From Azolla caroliniana (Eukaryota; Polypodiophyta), in NCBI GenBank assembly GCA_043228905.1, contig JBHGNT010000004.1, forward strand, positions 14,446,001 to 14,510,000: a DNA stretch of 64,000 nucleotides, written 5' to 3'. Shown in pieces: positions 21,439 through 31,759 of this stretch. Made by a program: the position numbers and the translations under genes. Under the pieces are notes generated by a model. That model worked only from the letters and a program-made list of their open reading frames with translations, did no database searches and was not told the origin of the DNA. Each line of letters begins with the position of its first letter. Positions within the stretch are counted from its first letter, which is position 1.

Positions 21439-21726
21439 TGTTGAGAGTCAAACTCAACTTCCCATAGATAGGTTTCACACTAGCTCATGGACATGTTGGC
21501 CTAGTTTTGTAAATAGTAGAAAGGGCACTTGCCCTAGCTTAGTTGGTATATAAACCAACGCATTGTAACTTAGTGATTGTTGGATGTTTTATGCTTTGAT
21601 GTAATTTTGGTTAATATACCGTTTGTCTCTCACTCTCTCTCTATCTATCTATCTTGAGACACACACTCACTCACTCACTCATCTTCCGTTGCATTACAAC
21701 CACTCTTGTCTCCTCTTTTCTTCACA
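21439..21726 (+). repeat. Copia 1 3' LTR
   Basis: 288 bp, partner of 3134-3435. It is shorter mainly because its CT and (CA)n tracts differ (TCTATCTATCTATC and CACTCACTCACT forms). AGAAG follows at 21727-21731. Confidence 0.93.
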
Positions 21727-21949
21727 AGAAGAAACCAATAGGAATAGAATTGTGTAAATGTATTATTCTCTCAAAGTTACAATGGCACACTATACAAAAT
21801 GAACAACCTCTGAAACTACATTACAAGAGTCGGTTTAAATACCAACTAATTTGGGCAATTGCCCTTTTCACTATTTACATAAATAGCCTAAAACCTAGTA
21901 TGTCCAAATAGGACAGTGTGAATACATCAATTATTTCCCATATTCGAAA
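21727..21949 (-). repeat. Copia 2 left LTR, inner part
   Basis: It matches 24205-24412 of the right LTR, including CTATTTACATAAATAGCC and CCTAGTATGTCCAAATAGGA. On the minus strand the PPT (ATTACGGGGGAG, about 21946-21957) lies just upstream of it. Confidence 0.85.
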
Positions 21950-22029
21950 CTCCCCCGTAATGGGTGTATACAACAAAAAATCTATAATCAAGAGAATAAA
22001 CAAAAAATATAGATTTATACAAAGGGTTG

Positions 22030-23832
22030 TCGAACAAATCAACTTTTGTCCAAAACCATCCTAAATGTCCGACTCAATCAGACTTATTCTTCGTTACGCC
22101 CATCTGGTGCCGAAGGGATCAAAATCGATCCGCCGGAAGACACTCGGTCATCCCATTTGCAACATTATCAGCTATAGGTATCTTCCCAAGGCCGATTCTC
22201 CCCGAAATGATGCAGTCCTGAACGAAGTTATATATCACGTCAATGATCTTCGAGGTGTTGTGCTAAACCGGATTTCTCAACAGAGCGACAACACCTTGAC
22301 TGCCACTATAGAAAACTGGAGCCAAGTTGGAGTCAACTTGTCGAAACGTGTGCACTAGCCGACCAAGCCATAAGGCTTCTTTTGCCGCATATTCGGCCTC
22401 GGCTGTTGACGTAGCACTGTACTCCTGAAGTTTCAACTTCCATGAGATTGCTCCATTGCCGAATTTTAAGTAGTATCCGGTTGTCGATTTTCGACTGTCC
22501 ACACAACCGGCAAAGTTTGAGTTGGTATAATCAACTACACCTGAAGTATTGTTCGGGCCGAATAGTATGCCATAGTCTTTTGTGCCCATGAGGTATCTAA
22601 ACACATGCTTTACTGCGTTCCAATGCGATCGACCGGGATTGTGCATAAATCTGATGACGACTCCTACGACATGAGCAATGTCAAGCCATTTCGCGATCAT
22701 CTCGTACATCAAGGAGGCAACTGTCGGTGCATACAGTACCGACTTCATATCTACCGAAGACTAATTGGGAGCAAGGTCGAAGTAGATTTGGCCAATTGCA
22801 TGTTGAAGCATTCAAAGATACATCCAATATAGTCAGTCGGCTTGAGACAGGATCAATTGTCTTCGCTTCTAAAGCCCCCTTATCTTCATCCCCAGAATGT
22901 GTCTCGTCGAACCAAGGTCCTTCATGATGAACTTCAATTATAGTTGTTGAATGAGTTCGGCGAACTCTCCAGCATGTCGGGCGAAGAGTAGCATGTCGTC
23001 CACGTAAATGATGAGGAAGATGGGTGACCCTAGCTCGAGTTGTTTTAGTGAAGAGGCAGTGGTCCTCATCACTCTTGGAGAAGCCGGCCGATTGGATGAA
23101 GTTGTCGAACTTCTTGTACCACTGTTTGGGTGCTTGATTCAAGCTGTATAGACTCTTCTTGAGTCGGTAGACTAGATGTTTCTGGCTGGATACCATGAAG
23201 CCTTTTGGCTACTCCATATAAATTTCCTCCTCTAGGTCACCATTGAGGAATGTCGTTTTTACATCTAGGTAAATCAACTCCAAATTCTTGGTTGCCATGA
23301 CACCGAGCATAAAGCGTAGGGTTGTCATTTTCACTACTAGTGAAAAGATTTCGTCGAAGTTGACGCCGTATTCTTGTCGAAACCCTTTCGCGACCAATCT
23401 GGTCTTGAATTTGGAGGTGGCTGAATTAGACGTCTCTTTCAATCTATAGACTCACTTGCACGGAAGAGCACGTCAATTTTTCGGTAGGTCGGCTAGGTCC
23501 CAAGTCTGATTTTGATGATGGGAATTCATCTTTGACTCCATCGCCAAATGCCATGTCGCCGAATCAATTGATGTTGATGCGTCTTTGAATGATGTCAGTT
23601 TGTCGACGTCTGTGAAGAAGATTCCAGGAGAGTACTCCTCCAAAGGCTGCGACAGTCTTTCAGATCTCCTTGGTATGACTGGACGTGCCTGATCGGGTGT
23701 CTGGGTCGGACTATCCGAAGCAAAAATATTCGGCAGTGCCGAATCGGTTGGAGTAGAATCGATGTTAGAGGATTCGACCACCCGTGAAGCCAACCTTGTG
23801 TTATAGGCCAGACCTTCATGAAGGGCTGGCAC
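22030..23832 (-). pseudogene. Copia 2 RT and RNase H, broken
   Basis: On the minus strand: the spacer and RT start (TWHLAMESKMNSHHQNQTWD, 23473-23832), FKTRLVAKGFRQEYGVNFDE and YLDVKTTFLNGDLEEEIYME (23209-23442), YRLKKSLYSLNQAPKQWYKK (22681-23196), then a frameshift. The catalytic IIYVDDMLLFAR is encoded in a shifted frame near 22975-23015. RNase H is at 22263-22748: NPGRSHWNAVKHVFRYLMGT, SWKLKLQEYSATSTAEAEYA. Stops occur at the start of several blocks. Nothing of gag or integrase is seen upstream; instead a long G-run (about 23938-23966) joins to the right LTR. Confidence 0.9.
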
Positions 23833-24039
23833 TTCGGGAAAAGTTACTCTTCGGACTTCAATAGGCCAAATCTAGGTCGACTGCGCTCCCAATTAGTCTT
23901 CGACTGTCTTGGTGAGACTGCCTAACATCCGGTCTGGGTGGGGGTGGGGGGGGGGGGGGGGGGGGGAAGATACTAAGACGGTACCGTATGCACCGACAAT
24001 TGGCTCCTTCATGTACGCAATGGTCATGACATGGAAGAT

Positions 24040-24417
24040 AAAGAAAGCAACATAGACAATATCAATAGAAAAGGCAACAAGAAGTGAAGAAGACACCAAT
24101 AGGCACAGAACAGTGTAATTGTATTATTCACTCAAAGTTACAATGACACAGTATACAAAGAAAGCAACATAGACAAGATCAATAGAAAAGGCAACAAGAA
24201 GTGAAGAAGACACCAATAGACATAGAATAGTGTTAATTGTATTATTCTCTCAAAGTTACAATGACATCATATACAAAATGAACAACCTCTAAAACTAGGT
24301 TACAAGAGTCAGTTTAAATAGGTCCAACTGCCCTTTCCACTATTTACATAAATAGCCTAAAACCTAGTATGTCCAAATAGGATAGTGTGAATACGTCCAT
24401 TATTCCCATATTCGGCA
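24040..24417 (-). repeat. Copia 2 right LTR with internal tandem duplication
   Basis: It ends in CA at 24417 and matches 21727-21949 plus 3081-3133. Its first part, beginning AAAGAAAGCAACATAGACA, is present twice with a 117-bp period (starts at 24040 and 24157). The left LTR has it once. Confidence 0.82.
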
Positions 24418-24882
24418 GGGTTACACCATTGGAATTTTATGATTAGGGTGGATCTCCGATGGGACTCGGACTCGCGTGACCACGCTGCTCGATTGTGTGA
24501 AGGATTACTACGTGAAGAATTTGGACTCGCAGAACATACTGCCCAACCACCCTCTGTCTAGCTTCCAATATCTATCTTGATATAGGTACTCACGGGTTCT
24601 AGTATTGACTGACTGGTTGCACAAACTAAATGAAGGGTCGCGCCAATAGTCATAGTTGTAGTTGTAGCCATAACCCATAGTTCTAATTATTTATGAAGTG
24701 GTATATAAGGGAAGGGGGGGGGGGGATTTTGGATGTCTTTTGTTTTAATCAAGTGTGGGGGCACCTCTATTAGCAAGAAGAAGAAGAAGAAGAAGAAGAA
24801 GATCATTTTATTTATTGGGTGGGTGGGTGGGTTTATGTACATATGTGCATTATGTATGCCAGCTAGCCAAACCCCAACACAC
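24418..24882. other. Short spacer with simple repeats
   Basis: No gene is seen. It holds a G-run (about 24712-24725), an (AAG)n run (about 24774-24802) and a (GGGT)n run (about 24818-24832). It separates the retrotransposon nest from the Mutator-like element. Confidence 0.7.
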
Positions 24883-25020
24883 GCTCGTGACTAACTACAA
24901 CAAAAAATTAAAGAGGGCAAGTGAGGGAATCGCGGGCGTGGACATTGATGGCGCGTGCGATCTCCATCATCCAATGTGGATAAAAAGCTGACAACGACTG
25001 TCACCAGGAGCCCGACTCTC
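24883..25020 (+). repeat. Left terminal inverted repeat
   Basis: It pairs with about 31010-31154 with small gaps; the best block is TTGATGGCGCGTGCGATCTC (24946-24965). The next 100 bases contain five copies of an AGGAGCCCGACTC-like motif. Confidence 0.8.
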
Positions 25021-26104
25021 TAACAGTCTCTGTCACCAGGAGCCCAACTCTGTCACAAGGAGCCCCGCTGTCGGACAGCCTCTGCCACGAGGAGCCTGAC
25101 CAACTTTGGGTAGGAGCCCAACTCTCAAAAAATAAAACTAATAAAGAATAAAACAATGAGATATAAAATAAGAGTGAATAGGGTAGTGGTTATAGATTTT
25201 TCTAAGATATGTTAGGTCTATGGTTCAAATCCTTTTCTTCTTTGAATTCTTTCTTTTTGGTTTTCTTCTTCTTTGATTTCTTTCTTTTTTAGGGTTTTGA
25301 CATTTGCTTTAGGGTATCTAGTCACTTTACACTTCATTTACATTTAAGGGGTCATAACAGTGGTATTTAATTCAACACCTTAATTACCAAATGTGTTCAT
25401 GGTGCCATAATAGTCTAAAAGATGTAAAATTGTCATCATCAAACACTTAACCATATGTTGTTGACCGTACATTTGTGCCCAACTTTCAAAAGCTCATTTG
25501 CCAAATAAAAATAGAATGGCAAGCCCCACTACTTCTCCCTAGATGGCCACTTAGCTTCCACAATTATTATATGATAGTTTTGCATCTACAAGTGACAACA
25601 TGATGAATTCTCGTCTTTTGCAATTGTAGATCTTTTACCCTATGATCCTTCTAATCCGCATCGAGCCCTTAACACTTTTGTTCAAGTAAAGTTAGCTCTT
25701 ACCATTTGGGCTATGTTTGATTGTCACTTTAATATGCAACTCACTCATGTTCCAAGTAAAGTTAACTCTCATAATTTGGGCTTTTTCTTTATTATTTGAC
25801 TTTATACCATGGAATACTCTACCTATGGATCATGTGCCAACATAAGCAGATATGACTCCACCAATAGTTACTGACACTATTACCACCACCGTGTCAGAAA
25901 TGAACCTCAAAAGTTATATAGCTTTTAACTTCCAGCAAAAGGATAAACATGGATACAAAACCCCAAGACCTCAAATACAAACGATGCACCGGATGACCAT
26001 GATGTATCCTCCAATTAATCTTCCGACATTGCAAAGACACCATGATGCATTGTACTCTCCATAGATGGTTGTGGTCGATTACTACGACAAGTGAAGGGAA
26101 TGTG

Positions 26105-26400
26105 AGTAATTATGCCAATGAATAAAGTGAATGAACTCAAATGAATGCCAATGATTGAAGTTCAAATGAATTCGAACATAATCGATAATGCACATGAATG
26201 AAGTGGATGATTTCAATTTCTTCAATGATTTCAGCACTTCGAGAATGATTTCAACTCTTAGTGAATGATCGAGAATGCCAACTGTTCGTGAATGATTGAA
26301 TTTGTGGTTTGATTAATCTCTACGGTGAATAAAATCAGTGCGAGTGATTAATAGACGGTGAATGAAGGGAATGATTTCAGCTCTTAGTGAATGAGTTAGT
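26105..26400. repeat. Imperfect GAATGA-rich repeat
   Basis: Repeated phrases such as GTGAATGATT, GAATGATTTCAACTCTTAGT and AGTGAATGA recur with irregular spacing. No coding sense is seen. Confidence 0.5.
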
Positions 26401-26486
26401 GACTAGTAGTTAATCAATTTAGTGTGATCGTTAGTATGATCGTTGCAATGCCATCATTTCACGTAGTTGGGCACCTGCCTATTAAT

Positions 26487-26793
26487 CAGTCGGGCTCCCT
26501 CCTTTGATATGAGTCGGGCTCCTCATTAATTAGTCGGGTTCCCTCCTTTGATATGAGCCGGGCTCCTCATTAATCAGTAGGGCTCCCTCCTTGGATATGA
26601 GCCGGGCTCCTCATTAATCAGTAGGGCTCCCTCCTTTGATATGAGCCGGGCTCCTCATTAATCAGTAGGGCTCCCTCCTTTGATATGGGCTGGGCTCCTC
26701 ATTAATCAGTAGGGCTCCCTCCTTTGATATGGGCCGAGCTCCTCATTAATCAGTAAGGCTCCCTCTTTTGATATGTGCCGGGCTCCTCATTGT
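26487..26793. repeat. 44-bp minisatellite, seven units
   Basis: The GGGCTCCCT start of successive units lies at 26492, 26536, 26580, 26624, 26668, 26712 and 26756, a constant 44-bp step. Each unit holds two copies of a GGGCTCC core (CAGTCGGGCTCCCTCC and GAGCCGGGCTCCTCAT). The core is the reverse complement of the GGAGCCCGAC motif clustered at both ends of the element. Confidence 0.9.
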
Positions 26794-27059
26794 GGAAAAT
26801 TTGGAATATTGAAAATTTGTGAGGATTTCGAACATAATCTTGTGTAGTGTTCACAAAGCCGATCTTCTTCAGTATTGACTTACTAGGGCGTATGCAACAC
26901 TAGCAGAGGATTATTTCAACTCTTTGAAGAACCCCAACCAAGAAACTGGCTTTTTACTAAAGCATTACATACACCGTTTATATAGGTAAGAATCAAGAAT
27001 GAAATAAATTCACATTGAGTCATATACAACCAAAATGACATTCAAATGTTGATTTGAGA

Positions 27060-27240
27060 TTACAAAATTAACTATATTGATATGGCCAATAATATACAAA
27101 GAAGGCATGCTGCCTTGATTCCAAAATACAACCTTAGTTCCAGAATATACAAAAAAGGCAAGCCGCCTTGATTCCAAAATACAACATTGATGGCAACCTT
27201 GGTTCCATAATATACAAAAAAGGCTAGCAACCGCATTAGA
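27060..27240. repeat. Short tandem duplication in the Mutator-like element
   Basis: The phrase ATATACAAAxAAGGC followed by CCTTGATTCCAAAATACAAC recurs about every 60-70 bases, three times, with variation. Confidence 0.6.
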
Positions 27241-27267
27241 TAGTACATCAAGATCATGTATTTGATG

Positions 27268-28500
27268 TTACAAAATACAACTCTGAATGATTAAAATAAC
27301 CCTAAGCCAATGCCCTGAGTGCAATATTGGAATGAAGACATATTCCCGTTCAGGGACCCGAGTGAGTATGTTTTCTACCTTATGACGTTGCTCTACTAGT
27401 TGTACCCATAATGGATCAACAATATGAAACCGCTTGTTGATCTCAGGGGGTAGTGAGTACTCCATCCATAAGTGGAAGAGGGTCATTGTCGACGTGGATG
27501 CCATCTCCCCTGCAATGCACAACGAACATAGTTCTACCTCAGTCAAAAAGACCGCTAGATCTATTCTTCGGCAAGCCACCTGAAACCTGTTTATTAGGCC
27601 ACATTAGCAAGTATAAAAATACATAAAGTTAACTTTTGATCTCATGCCCCCACCATAATGACATACCTAGTGAACTTATTTTTTGTTGTGTTATCCCATG
27701 TTTTCGTGATTGTCCTAGGACCAATAAAGACAATCCCAATGTCCTCACTCTCATCTGTGTCGGATGATATAATGTCCAATTTGGCTAGGTCCACTTTTTT
27801 CTTGCGAATTTGGATTTTCGACCTCCTTGGTTGTCGGATTGTCGATTCTGATAGTTCGTCCTGACCACCATCGGTCTCTACATTTCCCACATCTTCGGGC
27901 ATGGGAAACCCATGATTCTTACACTGAAATTCATACATAAGATTCACACATAATCATTTACACTAGATTTAGACTCACATAAGATGCACACATAATCATT
28001 TACCATACTTACATACGATTCAGATGCAACCACAATCTTCAACTTCAATTTTGCCATCCGGTGCTCCTTCCCCCCGTCGTACCTGACCATCTCTTGGTTG
28101 ATAAATCGGGCAATGAAATCAGCATCCTTGGATGTTTGAAGTGTGTCTAGAGTGGCTTTGAAGATTTTAATCGCACTTGTCTTCAACTTCCCCATGTACG
28201 ATTGGCGTGATCTGTTGTACTTTAGCTCCGGATCCAAAAAATGCCTTATCGATCGATGTCTTTCGTAGTTGCTAAAGAATGAGGTGGTTGTGCTCTTCAT
28301 GGAGGTCGATTGCTCTTCTTCCTCTAATTTCAGCCCCCGAGGCAATATTACACGAATGCCATGTGCCTTCTGTAAGTGAGCTTCCATCTTAGCTTTCTTG
28401 CGAAACAATCATACCTCTTTTCTACATGAATCTCCAACAATACATATGCGACATTTGATACCGGTTGAGTCTCTTCCACACTTGAAGAGGGACATAGGGT
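27268..28500 (-). pseudogene. Gene remnant in the Mutator-like element: zinc-finger-like and Ulp1/C48-like parts
   Basis: On the minus strand a finger-like block lies at 28375-28470: KCRIC followed by HLQKAH, with a TGA between the two halves. Next comes a charged region at 27944-28408 (SNYERHRSIRHFLDPELKYN). Then 27642-27947, and at 27268-27579 a block with FHIVDPLWVQLVEQRH and EYVFIPILHSGHWLRVIL. The last resembles the Ulp1 (C48) protease stretch in which the His of an HW pair is catalytic; the Cys part is not seen. The pieces are in different frames, so introns or decay must be assumed. A role in SUMO removal is a family inference only. Confidence 0.45.
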
Positions 28501-28509
28501 CCACTACAA

Positions 28510-30970
28510 CATTGGTGTGACATTTGCATTAGAAAACCCCAATATATACTTACTTCAATAATGATTACAAGAATGCAACCCTAAACTCACCATTTAGTTT
28601 GACGTCTTCAACAAATGGCCCCACATTGTGTATGGGGTTCGTATCCATGTTCGAGTCATTCATAGGCTTTTCAATAATGATGTTTTCACTATCCATATTG
28701 TTGGATTTAGGGCAGCGAGCACCCTTTCTTACATAAACCCTAAACCATCATTCAAGTTAGCACACAAACATCACTATTTATACATAATATATAGTTGAGA
28801 AATGATTCAGGCCATACCTGCCTTCATAGGGTTTTATTTCACCCCAATCTGCATCAAAGTCTATGAAGGTATTGGACCAACTAGCCATCTGTACAAACCA
28901 CATGCCATTTCAATAACCACCTTGATTCGCTTTGTTGTTTTCCCTCCACATTGGAACATTTCAATAATCACTGAACAAAGGAAGAAAGTTCTTAGTTTGG
29001 ATTGTGCTCTATGGTAGATTTATTGTTGTGAGCTCTTTGTGACCATATATTTGATAGCTATGGTAGGAAATTCAAGAGCTTCCTCATCACTAGAAGCATC
29101 CAGTATTACATCTCCCAATGGCAATATACTCCTGGTAGTAATCTCTTGCACCCTCGTTTTTAATGTTCTCTTCGTAATACTTCGATGAACATTATGAGCT
29201 CTATTAGTGAAATAAGTTTTTTGGTAAACCCTAAACCTTATATATTTAATAGGGTCAATTCCAATCTATAGGATGCTTCACAGGCACATCTCAAACTTCT
29301 CTTATATAGACAACTATTTTATACACATGTCATAGAGACAAGGCCTTGACACACTTTGCATCTAGTGGTTTGAGGTATACCTTTTATAGTAATATATATG
29401 TATCTTTCTCTAAAGAGAATGCAAACAAACAACCATAACCATTCTGATCCTTGTCTTTTATGCTTGTGATTTATATACAGCAAGAAAACTCTCGTCCTGG
29501 CTTACAAATGCACCTCTATTCCTTTACACATAAACCCCAAATTCTCACAATCATAGGTTTCCATTTGGAACTCACCTATTGAGGTAATCATGAGATGCTT
29601 CCTAGAAAGGAAAAAACTTACAAAAAATATTAACCTCAGTCTTGGTGAACTTCCATAAAAAGACTTCAATAGAGGATATCGACCCATCTACACTACAAGA
29701 TAGATTAACTTTAGTACATAAATTCATTGTGTTATTATATTTAGTGTCATATGCAGAATGGACGATTTACAGTTATACAACTCACCTGAATTTTGAAAAA
29801 AGGGTCACCTTGAAAATTCTGTAAGATAATTTGTATCTTTATGAAAATCCATTCAATGAGTCATTACACTTACTGTTTTCTAGATTAATGATAGTACTTG
29901 AAATCGAGGTCTGGATCTGAGTTAAAAATTACTTGCTATCTGATTGTTTTGGTCTTTAAACTTAGTCTTCTTTGTATTTATTTCAGGCTTATATCTAGTA
30001 CAATCATAAATCTTTGACAAATAGAAACACTGAGAATCGTTTCTGTGACAACATCTGTTCTTGCAATTTTCCAGGAACGGCTACCATCATCAAATATAGG
30101 ATATTCTACTGTCTTTCTATAAGTATTAGAAATGCAATTGTGAAGCCAGAGCAATGTTCCACTAAGGCAAGGTAGGGTTGCAAGGATTGGGTTAGTTACC
30201 ACAAACCTAATAACTGAGACAACATAAATGTTTCAGTAAAGAACCTTTTGCCTCATGCTCATAATGGAATGAAGGCATGGAGAGGTAAAGGTTCTATCTT
30301 GAACTTGGCTATGTACACTAAAGTAAGGTGACCTCAACTGAGAAATCTAAGGATGTAGGTGGATGATAGGTGGTAGCAAAAGCAAAAAGAAAAAGCAAAC
30401 CAACATGAGATTGAACACGAGACAATTTTAAATAATGACGAAAAAACTTCATTCAAGAATATAACAATGAAAGAATGAATACATTAATGGAAACAAATTT
30501 ATTTCTAATGATGATATTAGGTTAAGAAAAGTTGTAACTTTCCATCATTATGATTACAAAATGGTTGCAGAAGAAGAAGAGGAAGATGAGGAGGAGGAGG
30601 AATAATGTACCTTTTCATCATTATCTATTAAAAAATATAATGGATGATGGTGATGGTGATGGGGACATCTTCCCATCATTATAATTGCTTAGAAGAAGAA
30701 GAAAGGAAGAGGAAGTAGTTACCTTTTCTTTGTCACAGTAAGTGTTGGAGATGGAGGTCGAATCAAGAGGAAGTTTTGGTTCAGATGGTTCGAGAATAGT
30801 TGAAGTCTCCTTACTCTTCTTCTTCTTCTTCTTCGAAGTCTCCTTATTTTCTTTGTTCTCAGAGGGATTGCATAATAAACCCTAAACCGACTGTTAGGGT
30901 TTCCTTGTTTCCCTGCCCTCGCTCAAAACAAAAATAAAATTTCAAATTTCTCTTCTCACACAACAACATA
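28510..30970. other. Inner part of the Mutator-like element, no recognised gene
   Basis: AT-rich sequence with (GAA)n and (GAT)n-like runs near 30570-30720 and 30815-30835. No transposase domain was recognised on either strand. It may contain exons of the minus-strand gene that are too short to call. Confidence 0.45.
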
Positions 30971-30974
30971 TATA

Positions 30975-31154
30975 TAGGTTAGAGTCGGGCTCCTCCCTCT
31001 TGTAAGTCGGGCTCCCATAAAGTGAAAACTTGAGTGCGTGCTTTTTATTATCTAGATTGGACGGTGGAGATCGCACGCGCCATCAACGATGCGACCTGCA
31101 CTGTCCACGCCCGCACTTGCCCTCTTAAATATTTGGTACTAGTTAGACATGTCG
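30975..31154 (-). repeat. Right terminal inverted repeat
   Basis: Partner of 24883-25020. It begins with two copies of the AGTCGGGCTCC motif (about 30982 and 31004) and ends before the 9-bp duplication at 31155. Confidence 0.8.
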
Positions 31155-31759
31155 CCAACACACACACAAGTTATACCACACACATACACACAAGTTATCA
31201 ACCTCTTCTCGTACCAAGCCAGGTAATCAGGAGAAAAGTTAGGAGCAAAGAAAGCTAGTAATTTTCACGCACGAAGGAAAGTCCTAGGAGATCACTACAA
31301 TGTCGTAGTGACATCTTTGTGTGGGTTTGTAATCGATAAAGTGTACGGTAATTTCGATTACTTTAAACAACACATATGTACATACATATACATACACACA
31401 CGACAGACACGCTCGCACGAAACAAAAAAGGGAAGGGAACCAACAAACGCTTACTTTTGAGTACATAATTAAATACATGTATGTACATTATACATACATA
31501 TATACATATTATACATTATACATTATACATAGACAGACAGACAGACAGACAGACAGATAGATAGATACATGTGTCCGTAGCTTCTTCTTCCTCATTTAAC
31601 AAGCTGTCACTGAGAGTCTGACAGACATAGGAAGAGAGGGAATTTAACAGGCACACACACTCCCACATTTTAACAGAGTTTTTTGTGTCCTTGTTTTGAA
31701 AGAGATTCTGAAGAGAGCTTTTCAGAGTGACAGAGGTCTCATTTATGTGGGAACATTCT
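31155..31759 (+). promoter_or_regulatory. Presumed promoter and 5' UTR of the SAC gene
   Basis: This is the region between the Mutator-like element and the SAC start codon. It has a (CAGA)n/(GATA)n microsatellite (about 31528-31567). No convincing TATA box was picked out. Its assignment rests on position only. Confidence 0.4.

Larger units (their letters stand above)
3134..21726 (+). mobile_element. Copia 1: Ty1/copia retrotransposon, second level of the nest
   Basis: Both LTRs are seen (3134-3435 and 21439-21726), starting TGTTGAGAG and ending TTCACA. They are flanked by a perfect 5-bp duplication, AGAAG (3129-3133 and 21727-21731). A PBS complementary to initiator tRNA-Met follows the 5' LTR, and a purine-rich tract (about 21429-21438) precedes the 3' LTR. 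Pol order is gag, integrase, RT, RNase H, as in Ty1/copia. Gypsy A is inserted between integrase and RT. Removing it leaves about 4.35 kb, a little short for a copia because the protease region is deleted. By eye the LTRs differ at about seven positions over 230 comparable bases, plus microsatellite length changes. Confidence 0.93.
2981..24417 (-). mobile_element. Copia 2: truncated Ty1/copia element, outermost level of the nest
   Basis: This minus-strand copia element is interrupted by copia 1. Without the insert it is only about 2.84 kb. The left LTR is in two pieces (2981-3133 and 21727 to about 21949) and matches the right LTR (about 24040-24417). For example, the left reads GCAACATAGACAGGATCAAT and the right has the same stretch with one change. 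Between the LTRs only the RT/RNase H part of pol remains; gag, protease and integrase are missing. The right LTR ends in CA at 24417, followed by GGGT; GGGT also precedes the left end at 2981, so a short target duplication is likely but not clean. The left and right LTR outer parts differ, so the outer boundaries are the least certain in the nest. Confidence 0.7.
24883..31154. mobile_element. Mutator-like element with long inverted ends
   Basis: The ends are inverted repeats of each other: AAGAGGGCAAGTG, CGGGCGTGGACA and GATGGCGCGTGCGATCTCCA on the left recur in reverse complement at 31050-31130. The flanks carry the same 9-mer, CCAACACAC, at 24874-24882 and 31155-31163. A 9-bp duplication fits Mutator-like elements, though this one is low in complexity. 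Inside is a minus-strand gene remnant with a Ulp1/C48-like block, as known for Kaonashi-type MULEs. I did not find a MURA transposase domain. The right end lies about 600 bases before the SAC gene start. Confidence 0.72.

Noticed and set aside
26487-26793. Regular repeats that could look like a CRISPR array
   Set aside because: The units are contiguous 44-mers without unique spacers, and the context is a plant transposon.
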